Below are positions 25,778 to 34,494 of a stretch of 49,049 bases of DNA, piece by piece. Each line of letters begins with the position of its first letter. Position 1 is the first letter of the stretch. The DNA comes from Marinifilaceae bacterium. GTDB taxonomy: Bacteria; Bacteroidota; Bacteroidia; Bacteroidales; Marinifilaceae. The notes under the pieces were generated by a model that made no database searches, was not told the DNA's origin, and saw nothing but the letters and a program-made list of their open reading frames with translations. The stretch covers positions 1 through 49,049 of the forward strand of contig JADGEF010000001.1 in the NCBI GenBank assembly GCA_016744515.1, given 5' to 3'. The position numbers and the translations under genes are program-made.

Positions 25778-26395
25778 ATGAGAAACCTCTTCTATATAGT
25801 AGCTTGCATACTTATATCGATAATTATCGGTTTGCTTTCTCCTCTTATCTCTCCAGAATTATTCAAGCTAGTTAAATCTAATGATAGTAAGGAATTAGAA
25901 TATGTTGAGATTGTTGAGATAGAGCCTGATATAAAAACTGAAAAAGTGATTGAGCCTAAGGTGAAGAAAAAAAAGGCAAATTCACAAGCTAAAACTGTTA
26001 CAAAGGGGAAAGAAGATGATGATAACTATGTTGAGGAATTACCACCTGAAACATTGTTTCGAATCAATAGATATGGGAAATGGGAATTTTGGAATTACTA
26101 TCGTGATGTAAGTCGTATGAAGTTTTCAAAGAAAATGAGAAATCTTTATGAAGAAACATATGGTATTAAAAATAAGAAAGATCCAAAATTTAAATATTCA
26201 ATTCATGTTTTTGCGAGCAATAAAACGACTTTGATTAGTCAATTAAAACTGAAAGGTTTATATGAGAATTTTGATAAGGATGAGAATCTTTATCGATACT
26301 TTTATAGAAGTTTTGATAACTATTGGGTATGTCGTAGAGAGTTAAGAAATGTTCGCTCTAATGGGTTTCCAGATGCTTATATTGTGAAATTATAA
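25778..26395 (+). CDS. Single-pass membrane protein with SPOR-like C-terminus, unknown
   Basis: The 205-residue protein has one N-terminal membrane helix (about 4-24). An acidic and then Lys-rich linker follows (about 35-90, IEPDIKTEKVIEPKVKKKK), which resembles the periplasm-spanning linker of TonB-like or SPOR proteins. The C-terminal 70 residues (YSIHVFASNKTTLISQLKL to RSNGFPDAYIVKL) are laid out like a SPOR domain, the fold that binds denuded peptidoglycan glycans, although the sequence is degenerate. The domain call is inference. It would be an inner-membrane protein facing the periplasm. It follows the QueA-family gene by 110 bp and ends at a bidirectional terminator. Confidence 0.65.
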   Translation: MRNLFYIVACILISIIIGLLSPLISPELFKLVKSNDSKELEYVEIVEIEPDIKTEKVIEPKVKKKKANSQAKTVTKGKEDDDNYVEELPPETLFRINRYGKWEFWNYYRDVSRMKFSKKMRNLYEETYGIKNKKDPKFKYSIHVFASNKTTLISQLKLKGLYENFDKDENLYRYFYRSFDNYWVCRRELRNVRSNGFPDAYIVKL

Positions 26396-26422
26396 ACAAT
26401 TTAGGGTTTAAAATATACAAGA

Positions 26423-26458
26423 CAAAAAAAAGAGTAGCTAATTGCTACTCTTTTTTTT
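26423..26458. terminator. Bidirectional terminator between the SPOR-like gene and xerD
   Basis: Stem AGAGTAGC/GCTACTCT (26431-26438 with 26444-26451), with an A run on the left and eight T on the right. Confidence 0.9.
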
Positions 26459-26462
26459 GACA

Positions 26463-27368
26463 TTAATCTTTAGATCTTGGATGACAATTTTTAATTGTCT
26501 CTTTTAAATAATCTCTATCTAGATGTGTGTAGATCTCAGTTGTCAGAATTGACTCATGACCTAACATTTCTTGAACGGCTCTTAAATCAGCACCACCTTC
26601 AACTAGATGAGAAGCGAATGAGTGACGGAAAGTGTGAGGAGAAACATTCTTAGTTAAACCAACTTTCTTAGAAAGATTCTTGATGATAGTAAAAATCATA
26701 ACACGAGAAAGTTTGCGACCTCTACGGTTAAGGAATAAAATATCCTCACTATCCTTATCAATGTTTAATTTACCTCTGTAGTTCTTAAGGTATAATTTGA
26801 TTTCTTTTTTAGCTCTTTTCCCGATTGGAATTAAACGTTCTTTATTTCCTTTACCGTGAATTTTAATAAAACCCATTCTGAAATGCAAATTAGAAACTCT
26901 AAGGTCGATCAATTCAGAAACACGAAGTCCACAAGAATAAAGAGTTTCTAGAATTGCTCTGTTTCTTTGTCCTTCAGATTTGTTTGTGTCAACAGCTTTT
27001 ACTAAAATGTCAATTTCTTCAACAGTTAAAGTGTGAGGTAACTTTCGTCCAATTTTTGGAGCTTCCAATAAAGCTGTCGGATTTCTGTCAATTATTTCTT
27101 CAAGTAATAAATATTTGAAGTAAGCTTTAATACCAGAAATAACACGAGCTTGTGTTCTTGGGCTTGTTCCTGCGTCATTAATCCAGGTTACAAAGTCCTT
27201 AAGGTCTTGTAATACAACTTCTACAGGGGCAACTGTTCTGCCTTGCTCCTTGAAAAATGTTGTTAATTTAGTGATGTCATTGATGTAAGCATCAATAGAA
27301 TTCTTCGACAAAGACTTTTCTAATGTGAGATAAGTCTTGAAATTGTCAATTGTTGTTGTCCAATTCAT
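26463..27368 (-). CDS. xerD: Tyrosine recombinase XerD
   Basis: The 301-residue protein is the standard length for Xer recombinases, which resolve chromosome dimers at dif with FtsK. The N-terminal SAM-like DNA-binding domain (1-95) is followed by the catalytic domain with all six residues in place: R149 (GLRVSEL), K173 (HGKGNKER), H245 and R248 (SPHTFRHSFASHL), H271 (LGHESILTT) and the nucleophile Y280 (IYTHL). No phage or integron genes surround it, and it is divergent from aroQ, which favours the housekeeping XerD role over a mobile-element integrase. Confidence 0.93.
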   Translation of the reverse strand: MNWTTTIDNFKTYLTLEKSLSKNSIDAYINDITKLTTFFKEQGRTVAPVEVVLQDLKDFVTWINDAGTSPRTQARVISGIKAYFKYLLLEEIIDRNPTALLEAPKIGRKLPHTLTVEEIDILVKAVDTNKSEGQRNRAILETLYSCGLRVSELIDLRVSNLHFRMGFIKIHGKGNKERLIPIGKRAKKEIKLYLKNYRGKLNIDKDSEDILFLNRRGRKLSRVMIFTIIKNLSKKVGLTKNVSPHTFRHSFASHLVEGGADLRAVQEMLGHESILTTEIYTHLDRDYLKETIKNCHPRSKD

Positions 27369-27556
27369 TTCAATTAATTTTAAGTATGTAGTTTAGTTGT
27401 AATTGTTAATCAAACTATTTTACTAGTTTTGTTTTAACGATAGCAATATACGTACTTTTATGATAATATAACAAAACATTCTAATATTTTATTACGTAAG
27501 GTTCGTAAAAATTAAACAAAAAAATCTATGTTAAACTAAATTGAAATTTTGACGAA

Positions 27557-27988
27557 ATGAGAATTTTGATACTAAATGGGCCTAATTTGAATTTATTAGG
27601 GACGAGAGAAAAGACAATTTATGGGTCAGAAAATTTCGATCAATACTTTGAAGAATTGAAGCTAATATTTCCAGATTTCACCTTAGAATATTTTCAATCA
27701 AACATTGAGGGAGAGATTATTAATAAGATTCATGAAGTGCGGATGTCATTAGATGGAATTGTTCTAAATGCAGCGGCATACACACATACATCAGTCGCTA
27801 TTAGGGATGCTATTTCAGCTGTTGATCTTCCAATTATTGAAGTACACATCTCAAATGTGCATAAAAGGGAGGCCTTTAGACATGCAAGTATAATTAGTGC
27901 GAGCTGTGTTGGTGTAATTGCAGGATTTGGCCTTGATTCTTACCGATTAGGGATAGAAGCTCTTACGAAATTAAATAAAAGCAAATAA
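27557..27988 (+). CDS. aroQ: Type II 3-dehydroquinate dehydratase
   Basis: The 143-residue protein is a typical small type II dehydroquinase, a dodecamer that converts 3-dehydroquinate to 3-dehydroshikimate in the shikimate pathway. Motifs are ILNGPNLNLLGTREKTIYG at the start (with the active-site Tyr in the mobile loop), QSNIEGEIINKIHE, LNAAAYTHTSVAIRDA and EVHISNVHKREAFRH, followed by GFGLDSYRLGIEAL. It is monocistronic, divergent from xerD as in many Bacteroidota, and is followed by a long inverted-repeat terminator. Confidence 0.96.
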   Translation: MRILILNGPNLNLLGTREKTIYGSENFDQYFEELKLIFPDFTLEYFQSNIEGEIINKIHEVRMSLDGIVLNAAAYTHTSVAIRDAISAVDLPIIEVHISNVHKREAFRHASIISASCVGVIAGFGLDSYRLGIEALTKLNKSK

Positions 27989-28000
27989 ATTTTTTTTGAC

Positions 28001-28046
28001 AAATGGTAAATTTCTTATTAATAAGGAATTTATCATTTACTGTTTT
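28001..28046 (+). terminator. Terminator after aroQ
   Basis: A 19-bp nearly perfect inverted repeat with two G-U pairs (28001-28019 with 28020-28038) is followed by a short T run. Confidence 0.75.
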
Positions 28047-28360
28047 TGTGTATTTATTAGAATTGACGAATTGATGTTTTGGATTGACTAAAATTCTATT
28101 CTAGAAAAAAAATCATTAATTCTGAAGTTATTATTTAGACCTATTCCAATTTTCTTTTCGCAAACGTTTTACAAAGACCGTTATTATTAATAATCTGTAA
28201 TACGCTAGGTTTAAATTTTAAAAAAATCATACTTTGCTTTTGAAGAGAGAATTTAAGGTGTGTAGTCCTCTTTATGCATGAGTTCTATTGATGAAGTTTA
28301 TATAATCTAATTGGAAATTTGATTGAATCCGATCTATACAATTGGTTTAATCAATAGAAT

Positions 28361-28525
28361 TTCTCGAGGCTTGCCTCGGGGTATGAGAGGAAAGTTTGAA
28401 AACCTAAGGTTTTCATAACGCTTAAAAAATGTATTTTCTACTAATGAACAAGAGACTTGTCTCTTAAAAAAATATCTCACGAAAGTGAGATTTCATTAAA
28501 TACCTCGTGGGCTTGCCCTGGGGTT
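28361..28525. repeat. Cluster of five hairpins, three with CTTG loops
   Basis: The hairpins are: 28362-28381, CGAGG/CCTCG core with loop CTTG; 28397-28415, TGAAAACC/GGTTTTCA with loop TAA; 28450-28465, AAGAGA/TCTCTT with loop CTTG; 28474-28491, ATCTCAC/GTGAGAT with loop GAAA; and 28502-28524, an ACCTCG..GGG arm with loop CTTG. The first and last also resemble each other in sequence (CCTCG..GGCTTGCC..GGGGT). They look like small REP-like elements gathered in one place. Confidence 0.75.
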
Positions 28526-28774
28526 GTTTATTTTCGACTTAATCGTCATTGTTTTTTTTGTTTAAGGTATTTTACTTTATTGAAATCTCATTATGATTTT
28601 ATGCTAGTCTAAAAATTATTTCATTTTTTGAACTTTGTTAAAAAACGCTACTGATCCTTTAAGTAAGTATTATAATCGAGAGTAAATACTGTTAATTCGC
28701 ATCCATCCTTTTCATAAATTCATTATTAATTACTTTTAAATAAGTATCGGTTCAGATTAAATTAAAACTAGGTT

Positions 28775-30187
28775 ATGAAGAAAGGCACTAAAATAATTGC
28801 AACAATCTCTGATAGAAAATGCGATGTTGAATTTCTAACTGAACTCTTTGAGGAGGGAATGAACGTTGTTCGGCTGAACACAGCTCATCAATCCCATGCA
28901 GATGCTCAGAAGGTAATTGATAATGTACGTGCTGTATCAGAAAAAATTGCTTTACTGATTGACACAAAGGGTCCTGAAATTAGAACAGTAGATATTAAAG
29001 AAGACTTCTATCTTTCAAAAGGAGATAAGATTAAAGTCGTTGGTTCTAAATCAAATCTTAATAAAGAAAATTCGTTTGCTGTCAGCTATGAGTTTTTCGT
29101 ACAAGACATAGAAGTGGGTAGTAGAGTGCTTATTGATGATGGTGATTTAGAGCTTCTAGTGATTGAGAAGAACGATGATTTCTTGACAGTTGAAGCACAG
29201 AATGATGGTTTTCTTAAGAATCGTAAAAGTGTTAATATACCTGGAGTTTCAATCAATTTACCATCGCTGAGTAAGAAGGATAGAGAATTTATCCAGTTTG
29301 CTATCGATCAAGATATTGATTTCATAGCTCATTCCTTTGTTCGTAAAAAAGAGGATGTGTTAGAAATTCAGAAGATTCTTGATGCAAGAGATTCTAAGAT
29401 AAAGATTATTGCCAAAATTGAAAATCAAGAAGGTGTTGATAATATTGATGAAATCCTCGAATATGTATATGGCGTAATGGTGGCTAGAGGTGATTTGGCT
29501 ATTGAGATACCGGCGGCAAAGATTCCCGTGATACAACGACGAATTGTCCGTAAATGTATTGACGTTAAAAAATCAGTAATTATTGCAACTCAAATGTTGC
29601 ACTCGATGATTGAAAACCCTCGCCCAACGCGTGCTGAGGTGAGTGATATTGCAAATGCGATATACAATAGAACAGATGCTATCATGCTAAGTGGAGAAAC
29701 TGCGTATGGAGATTATCCTGTTGAAGCAGTAAGAGTGATGACTGAGGTTGCTAAGGAAGTTGAAAAAGAGTTGGTGCCAGATAAATTGGATCGAGAGCCA
29801 CGTCATAAGGAAGTGACTTCAGTTCTTGCAAGATCTGCGGTAAATGCGTCTCAATTCCTACCTGTTAAGGCAATTGTAACTGACACTCTTACAGGTAGAA
29901 CTGGACGATATTTGTCATCTTATAGAGGGAATGTTCCTGTCTACGCACTTTGTTACTCAAAACGTGTAATGAGAGAGCTAGCCTTATCGTATGGTGTTGA
30001 AGCAGATTATAAAGAATTATTGGACAGTCGTGATGAATTTGTTAAAGAAGTGATGCTCACTTTAATGGGTAAAGGTTACTTTAAAAGTGAAGATTCTGTA
30101 ATTATATTAGGAGGTAGTTTCGGACCATCTAAAGGTGTTAGTTTTATGGAAGTATCAAATGTTTATCAGTTAACCCATAAGGTTTAG
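28775..30187 (+). CDS. pyk: Pyruvate kinase
   Basis: The 470-residue protein is the normal length. It converts phosphoenolpyruvate and ADP to pyruvate and ATP in glycolysis. Motifs include KKGTKIIATISDRKCDVEFL at the N-terminus, NVVRLNTAHQSH, DTKGPEIRT, the active-site lysine segment IKIIAKIENQEG, VMVARGDLAIEIP, and MLHSMIENPRPTRAEVSDIANAI, in which the usual Met-Leu-x-Ser-Met signature is intact. The C-terminal effector-binding domain (about 340-470) is present. It is monocistronic with a long upstream region and a strong terminator. Confidence 0.96.
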   Translation: MKKGTKIIATISDRKCDVEFLTELFEEGMNVVRLNTAHQSHADAQKVIDNVRAVSEKIALLIDTKGPEIRTVDIKEDFYLSKGDKIKVVGSKSNLNKENSFAVSYEFFVQDIEVGSRVLIDDGDLELLVIEKNDDFLTVEAQNDGFLKNRKSVNIPGVSINLPSLSKKDREFIQFAIDQDIDFIAHSFVRKKEDVLEIQKILDARDSKIKIIAKIENQEGVDNIDEILEYVYGVMVARGDLAIEIPAAKIPVIQRRIVRKCIDVKKSVIIATQMLHSMIENPRPTRAEVSDIANAIYNRTDAIMLSGETAYGDYPVEAVRVMTEVAKEVEKELVPDKLDREPRHKEVTSVLARSAVNASQFLPVKAIVTDTLTGRTGRYLSSYRGNVPVYALCYSKRVMRELALSYGVEADYKELLDSRDEFVKEVMLTLMGKGYFKSEDSVIILGGSFGPSKGVSFMEVSNVYQLTHKV

Positions 30188-30211
30188 ATTGATTGTATCC
30201 ATATAAAAAGT

Positions 30212-30250
30212 AAAGCTCATATCGAATTCGATATGAGCTTTGTTTTTTTT
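30212..30250. terminator. Strong palindromic terminator between pyk and the U32 gene
   Basis: A 30-bp perfect palindrome (30212-30241, arms AAAGCTCATATCGAA) is followed by G and eight T. On the minus strand a shorter T-rich stretch follows, so it may serve both convergent genes. Confidence 0.9.
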
Positions 30251-30260
30251 ATTACAGTGT

Positions 30261-32087
30261 TTATTTGGGCATCAAGACAACTTTCATTTCACAACGTTGA
30301 CAGTTGAATTCCAAGCTGTATTTTCTATTATTATCAACTAAATAAAGAGGTCCAGGTTTATCACCTATCGATTTCACTAGCTTTGGACATTTACCAAATT
30401 CATAGCGTAGGCAATGTTTTGTTACCATTAGCGTTTTACCATCAAAATTCTTCTGAAGTTCAAAGGCTTTTTCAATATCGTTTACCCCACACTTTTTATA
30501 AAAATCTTCTGCTTTGCAATTACTCACATTCCCCATGTAAGTAATCTTATCTGAGTAATATTTTGGATGTGAAATTAGAGGTCGAGTGGCTTCTCTTTCT
30601 GCATACTGAATCCGTGCCTGTGTTAAATCGTTGAGGGTTTTTCTTCTAAGCTCGTTCAGTAACTTAGCTTGGATAAAAGGAGTTTCATTAAAGTTCACTT
30701 GAATAGAACTTAATCCATAAATGGAATCTCCAAGTTTAGATAGTTGCTTTTCAATATTGCTTTTAGCCATACCTTCATTCTTGGCTAATTCAAATGATTC
30801 ATCTAAACTGTTTGACACTGAATTACCATCTTCATCAGTTATATGAATGAAGTATTGCTTGGCTAATTGCTCAAATTGAATATCGATTGAAATTTTTCGA
30901 ATGCTTTTATCTTGCTTTAGTACTTTTGCAAATTCATGATCATTATTGCGATATAGTGTAACACCATCGCAAACCATACTCATATCGTTAGGGTAAATTT
31001 TATCACCCTTAACCTCATTTACTTGAATGCCTTTTAAAAGCTTATTTTTGTTGAAAAAACATAAGCCATCACCATTGTGGATAGAATATCTGCTTTTAAT
31101 AAGGAAATGATCTTTTCTTACAGCAATGATCTTTCCAATTTCTTTACCTAATGCTTTAGGCGAGTAAAAGTTTGCAATTTCTGGAACTCTTCCTTTAAAG
31201 AAGTATGGTGTGAATCCTCGATTGAAAGTCCTTTCAGGATCTGCTTCAAAATTGATTTGAGTATTTCCTGATGAAGCTCTTTTGAGCTCTAGATTTGTAT
31301 CTACTGTCTGATCTAGTTTTTGATTATAATGACTCGTTATATTCTTAATGTATGAAATGTCTTTTAGTCGACCTTCGATTTTTAGGGAGCAAATTCCAGC
31401 GTTTACAATATCACTTATTTCATTCGAAAGATTAAGATCTTTAAGTGAAAGGAGGTGTTTGTCTTTGGCAAGAATATTTCCTTCAGCATCTTCAAGATTG
31501 TATTTCATACGACAGGCTTGACTGCATTCGCCACGATTTGCTGATCGACCTGTGATAGCATGTGAAAAGTAACATTGTCCGCTTAAACAAACACAAAGAG
31601 CACCATTAACAAAGTACTCCAAATCTACACTTGTATTAGCTTTAATTTCTTTGATCTGTTCAAGAGAAAGTTCTCTAGCCAGAATGATACGCTTGAAACC
31701 TGCCTTTTCAAGAAATTGAATTCTTTCTAAATCGAAATTATGTGTTTGGGTGCTGGCATGTAGTTCTATAGGAGGTAAGTTCATTTCTAAAATACCCATA
31801 TCCTGAACGATCAGAGCATCAGCTCCTAATTTATAGAGTTCATGGATAAGAGCTTCAGCTTCTTTTAGTTCGTTATCATAAAGAATGGTATTCATTGCAA
31901 TGAAGACCTTAGCCCAATACTGGTGGGCATACTTAATTAGTTTTCCAATATCTTCCAATGTATTGCCAACAGCGGCACGGGCTCCAAATTTTGGAGCTCC
32001 TATATAAACAGCATCGGCTCCGTAGTTAATAGCAGCCATGCCTGTTTCTAAGTTTTTAGCTGGAGCTAAAAGTTCGATTTTGCGCAT
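30261..32087 (-). CDS. U32 family protein (RlhA/TrhP-type)
   Basis: The 608-residue protein starts MRKIELLAPAKNLETGMAAI and contains the U32 signature cysteine region GALCVCLSGQCYFSHAITG followed by SANRGECSQACRMKY. Although called peptidases, characterised members (RlhA, TrhP) hydroxylate rRNA or tRNA using prephenate-derived chemistry. A long C-terminal extension after the barrel (about 330-608, DUF3656-like), ending in a Cys cluster (C..C in CLRYEFGKCPK and FNCQRCEMK), is closer to RlhA than to the shorter TrhP. I infer an RNA-modifying role. The minus-strand sequence TACCTTCGC about 15 bp upstream is a near-match -7 box. Confidence 0.88.
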   Translation of the reverse strand: MRKIELLAPAKNLETGMAAINYGADAVYIGAPKFGARAAVGNTLEDIGKLIKYAHQYWAKVFIAMNTILYDNELKEAEALIHELYKLGADALIVQDMGILEMNLPPIELHASTQTHNFDLERIQFLEKAGFKRIILARELSLEQIKEIKANTSVDLEYFVNGALCVCLSGQCYFSHAITGRSANRGECSQACRMKYNLEDAEGNILAKDKHLLSLKDLNLSNEISDIVNAGICSLKIEGRLKDISYIKNITSHYNQKLDQTVDTNLELKRASSGNTQINFEADPERTFNRGFTPYFFKGRVPEIANFYSPKALGKEIGKIIAVRKDHFLIKSRYSIHNGDGLCFFNKNKLLKGIQVNEVKGDKIYPNDMSMVCDGVTLYRNNDHEFAKVLKQDKSIRKISIDIQFEQLAKQYFIHITDEDGNSVSNSLDESFELAKNEGMAKSNIEKQLSKLGDSIYGLSSIQVNFNETPFIQAKLLNELRRKTLNDLTQARIQYAEREATRPLISHPKYYSDKITYMGNVSNCKAEDFYKKCGVNDIEKAFELQKNFDGKTLMVTKHCLRYEFGKCPKLVKSIGDKPGPLYLVDNNRKYSLEFNCQRCEMKVVLMPK

Positions 32088-32317
32088 TTATTTTAGTTTG
32101 ATTGCGAAGGTAAGATTTTAAACTGATATTAAGTTTGGGTGACGGCTTATCCCTAGAGGATGTCTATTTTTAGTAACATGAATAAAGCCTTTTTAATTAA
32201 AAAAGTATGCGTTTGCCCTGTTTGTAAAGTAAATCATGTTTGTTGCATGTCCATTTCGTAATTGAGAGGGGCCTTAAAAATTTCCGAAAAGAGAAATGTT
32301 ATTTTTTTTTTGATACA

Positions 32318-32350
32318 AAAAAGGGATATTTCAAATTTTGAAATACCCCT
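32318..32350 (-). terminator. Terminator after the GH63-like gene
   Basis: On the minus strand, arms AAGGGGTATTTCAAA and TTTGAAATATCCCTT pair with one mismatch and are followed by a T run (plus-strand A run at 32318-32323). Confidence 0.8.
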
Positions 32351-32373
32351 TATTACTAATCGTAAATTGTTAG

Positions 32374-34398
32374 TTACTTATCGTTCTCGTCACTTAGCAG
32401 CATCAGATAATGTGCTGCTGACCACGAGAAATGATTTGCATTTAAACCTTCTCCACTAATCGGATGGTAGTTCTCTCTAATTGGTGCATCATCAAGCAAA
32501 CCTTCAGCATTTTGCAATAGTTTTTTACTTAATAGATCTGCTTCCTTATTGTAGCCATATCTTTCTAAAGCCTTAATACCAAAGTAAGCTTGATCTAACC
32601 AAACCGGACCTCTCCAATATCCCTTAAGGGGATTGAATTTTTCATGATCGGCAACTAAGGTAGGTAAGGGAACTTTAGTCGCAAATTTGGTTGTATCCAT
32701 CAGGATTGAAACCACTTTTTTTGCTTGTTCTTTTGTTGCAATGCCTGTGTAAAGAGGAATCCAGCCCTCAGGACCTTGCTGTACAGTTAAAAGTTTACCT
32801 GTCACAATTTCTCTATCGTAGAAAAAGCCAGTTGCTTCGTCCCAAAAATCAGAAGAAATTCTTTTACTTAAAGATGAAGCTTCTTGCTTGTATATATTAG
32901 CTTCATCGGTCAGATTAAGAATTTTTGCTAGTTCAGATAAATCTTCTTTTTCAGCTTTTAAATAGGCATTTAAGTCTACAGATTCTTGATTCATAGACCA
33001 GCCATGTTCATTATTTTTCAGCATTTTAGAATCATCGAAACGAACCGCATTATCCATACCTGATTCCCATTTGGCGGCTATTAGAGTGCCATCGGTTGAA
33101 CCGTATTCGCATAATCCATTCTTATCATGATCACGATACTGATACCACCACTTGTGATACTTAACCAATTTAGGATACATCTCTTTTACAAATGCGATGT
33201 CTGAAGTCGCCTTGTATATTTCTAAAACAGCCCAACTTGCCAGAGGAGCCTTAGTATCTCGCCAATTGTTTTCTTTAGGATCAAAGTAAACGCAATCGGC
33301 AACCATTCCCATCTTGTCTTGATACTGGAACATAGAATGCAAATTACTTTTTGCCAGTTCAGGGTTGAATCGAACTAAGGCCACAGCTTGTTTCCAAGAA
33401 TCCCACGACCAAAAACCATAGAATCCTTGATAAGCCGCCGATGGGAATACGCCTGAATGTTTAAGGTCACCAGCTGGCGATCTCCAATTGGTCATTAGTG
33501 TTTGCACACATTTAACGGCTAGTTTACGATTTTCAATTTTATCAAGTAATGGGTTTTTACTACTTAAAGCTTTGTTTAAATAGCCATTCCATCTGCTTTT
33601 ATTATCGGCAAATAACTGATCCGATTTTGCTAACCAATTTGTATATTGTTTCGCTTCTTTATCAGCTTCGCGCTGATTAAAATAGTAGGAGTGAAGCAAG
33701 TTTACTTCTATAGATCCACCTGAAGCAATTTCTTGTTTATCCTTCAAAAACATTTGATAAGAATGCTTATCAGGAGAAATTTTAGTGGTTTTAGTAGCCT
33801 CATTGTGCATCACTAAAAACTCTTCACCTTTTTCAAAATCAACTTTAATACCTTTATCAGATTGACTTAATGTGATTTCTTTAGGGAATAATTCACCTTT
33901 CCATCCTACAAATAAACTTAATTTTTTGCTCCCTTTGTTTGTAATATGTGTTTGGATAAGAGCGGTTCTTGCACTTACAAAAATCAAGCTTAATTTAATA
34001 CTCAGTTTTTCAAGATCTAGAATCTGTTCTAACTTTCCAGGCTTGTAATTCAACTTAGCCTTAGCTTGACTTAGATCTATAGCTGTCATGTTATCAGCAT
34101 TAGTCAATTCTAATTGGCAAAGGTTCTTACTTAACCATTGTCCCCACATTTTCATTGTTAATGGGCCAGAGAATCCTCCATAATATTTTGTGCTATCTAT
34201 TTCGGGTAGTGCATAACCATGCCAAGCACCCATGTCTGAAAAACCGAAGGGCTCAAGTTCGAATTGTGCCTGAGGAATGCCCTGAATATTGAGCACATTG
34301 GTCATTTCTGCCTGTAGGTCTGTTGTTTTATCAGCCTTAGGCTGGCAAGCACTCCAAACCAGAAGGGAGAAAAGTAAGATGATATCTCTAAGTTTCAT
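32374..34398 (-). CDS. Lipoprotein GH63/trehalase-like glycoside hydrolase
   Basis: The protein starts best at ATG 34398 (MKLRDIILLF), giving 674 residues with a lipoprotein signal peptide ending WSAC|Q. A longer frame to 34425 uses an ATG that lies inside the adjacent C-rich repeat and would spoil the signal peptide. The C-terminal (alpha/alpha)6-barrel (about 270-670) carries GFYGFWSWDSWKQAVAL, KMGMVADCVYFD, NEHGWSMNQESVDLNAYL and GYWRGPVWLDQAYFGIKAL, as in GH63 and trehalase-like enzymes acting on alpha-linked sugars. The substrate is not clear from sequence. It is the last gene of a minus-strand glycosidase group and ends in a terminator at 32318-32350. Confidence 0.87.
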   Translation of the reverse strand: MKLRDIILLFSLLVWSACQPKADKTTDLQAEMTNVLNIQGIPQAQFELEPFGFSDMGAWHGYALPEIDSTKYYGGFSGPLTMKMWGQWLSKNLCQLELTNADNMTAIDLSQAKAKLNYKPGKLEQILDLEKLSIKLSLIFVSARTALIQTHITNKGSKKLSLFVGWKGELFPKEITLSQSDKGIKVDFEKGEEFLVMHNEATKTTKISPDKHSYQMFLKDKQEIASGGSIEVNLLHSYYFNQREADKEAKQYTNWLAKSDQLFADNKSRWNGYLNKALSSKNPLLDKIENRKLAVKCVQTLMTNWRSPAGDLKHSGVFPSAAYQGFYGFWSWDSWKQAVALVRFNPELAKSNLHSMFQYQDKMGMVADCVYFDPKENNWRDTKAPLASWAVLEIYKATSDIAFVKEMYPKLVKYHKWWYQYRDHDKNGLCEYGSTDGTLIAAKWESGMDNAVRFDDSKMLKNNEHGWSMNQESVDLNAYLKAEKEDLSELAKILNLTDEANIYKQEASSLSKRISSDFWDEATGFFYDREIVTGKLLTVQQGPEGWIPLYTGIATKEQAKKVVSILMDTTKFATKVPLPTLVADHEKFNPLKGYWRGPVWLDQAYFGIKALERYGYNKEADLLSKKLLQNAEGLLDDAPIRENYHPISGEGLNANHFSWSAAHYLMLLSDENDK

Positions 34399-34421
34399 AT
34401 TATAAATTGTTTTTTCGTTTG

Positions 34422-34494
34422 ACATCCCCCTGTATCCCCCTTCAAAGGGGGACTTTAATGTTCCCCTCTTGAGAGGGGATAAAGGGGAGTGTTT
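34422..34494. repeat. Structured C/G-rich repeat, copy R1
   Basis: About 73 bp with two internal hairpins (CCCCCTTCAAAGGGGG and CCCCTCTTGAGAGGGG). Outer arms ACATCCCCCT and AGGGGAGTGT can pair imperfectly, giving a three-way-junction shape. It abuts the stop codon of the DUF559 gene. Confidence 0.9.

Larger units (their letters stand above)
27989..28774. other. 786-bp intergenic region with terminator and hairpin cluster
   Basis: It holds the aroQ terminator (28001-28046) and a group of five hairpins at 28361-28525. The remainder is AT-rich, with no ORF I would support. The pyruvate kinase promoter is presumably in the last 200 bp; a near-match -7 box GAACTTTG lies at about 28630. Confidence 0.6.

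Noticed and set aside
26463-27368. Mobile-element integrase
   Set aside because: The full XerD signature, standard length and housekeeping neighbours without repeats or cargo favour the chromosomal recombinase.
28361-28525. tRNA or riboswitch upstream of pyruvate kinase
   Set aside because: No cloverleaf, no T-loop consensus and no known riboswitch core; the hairpins are independent and separated by A/T-rich linkers.
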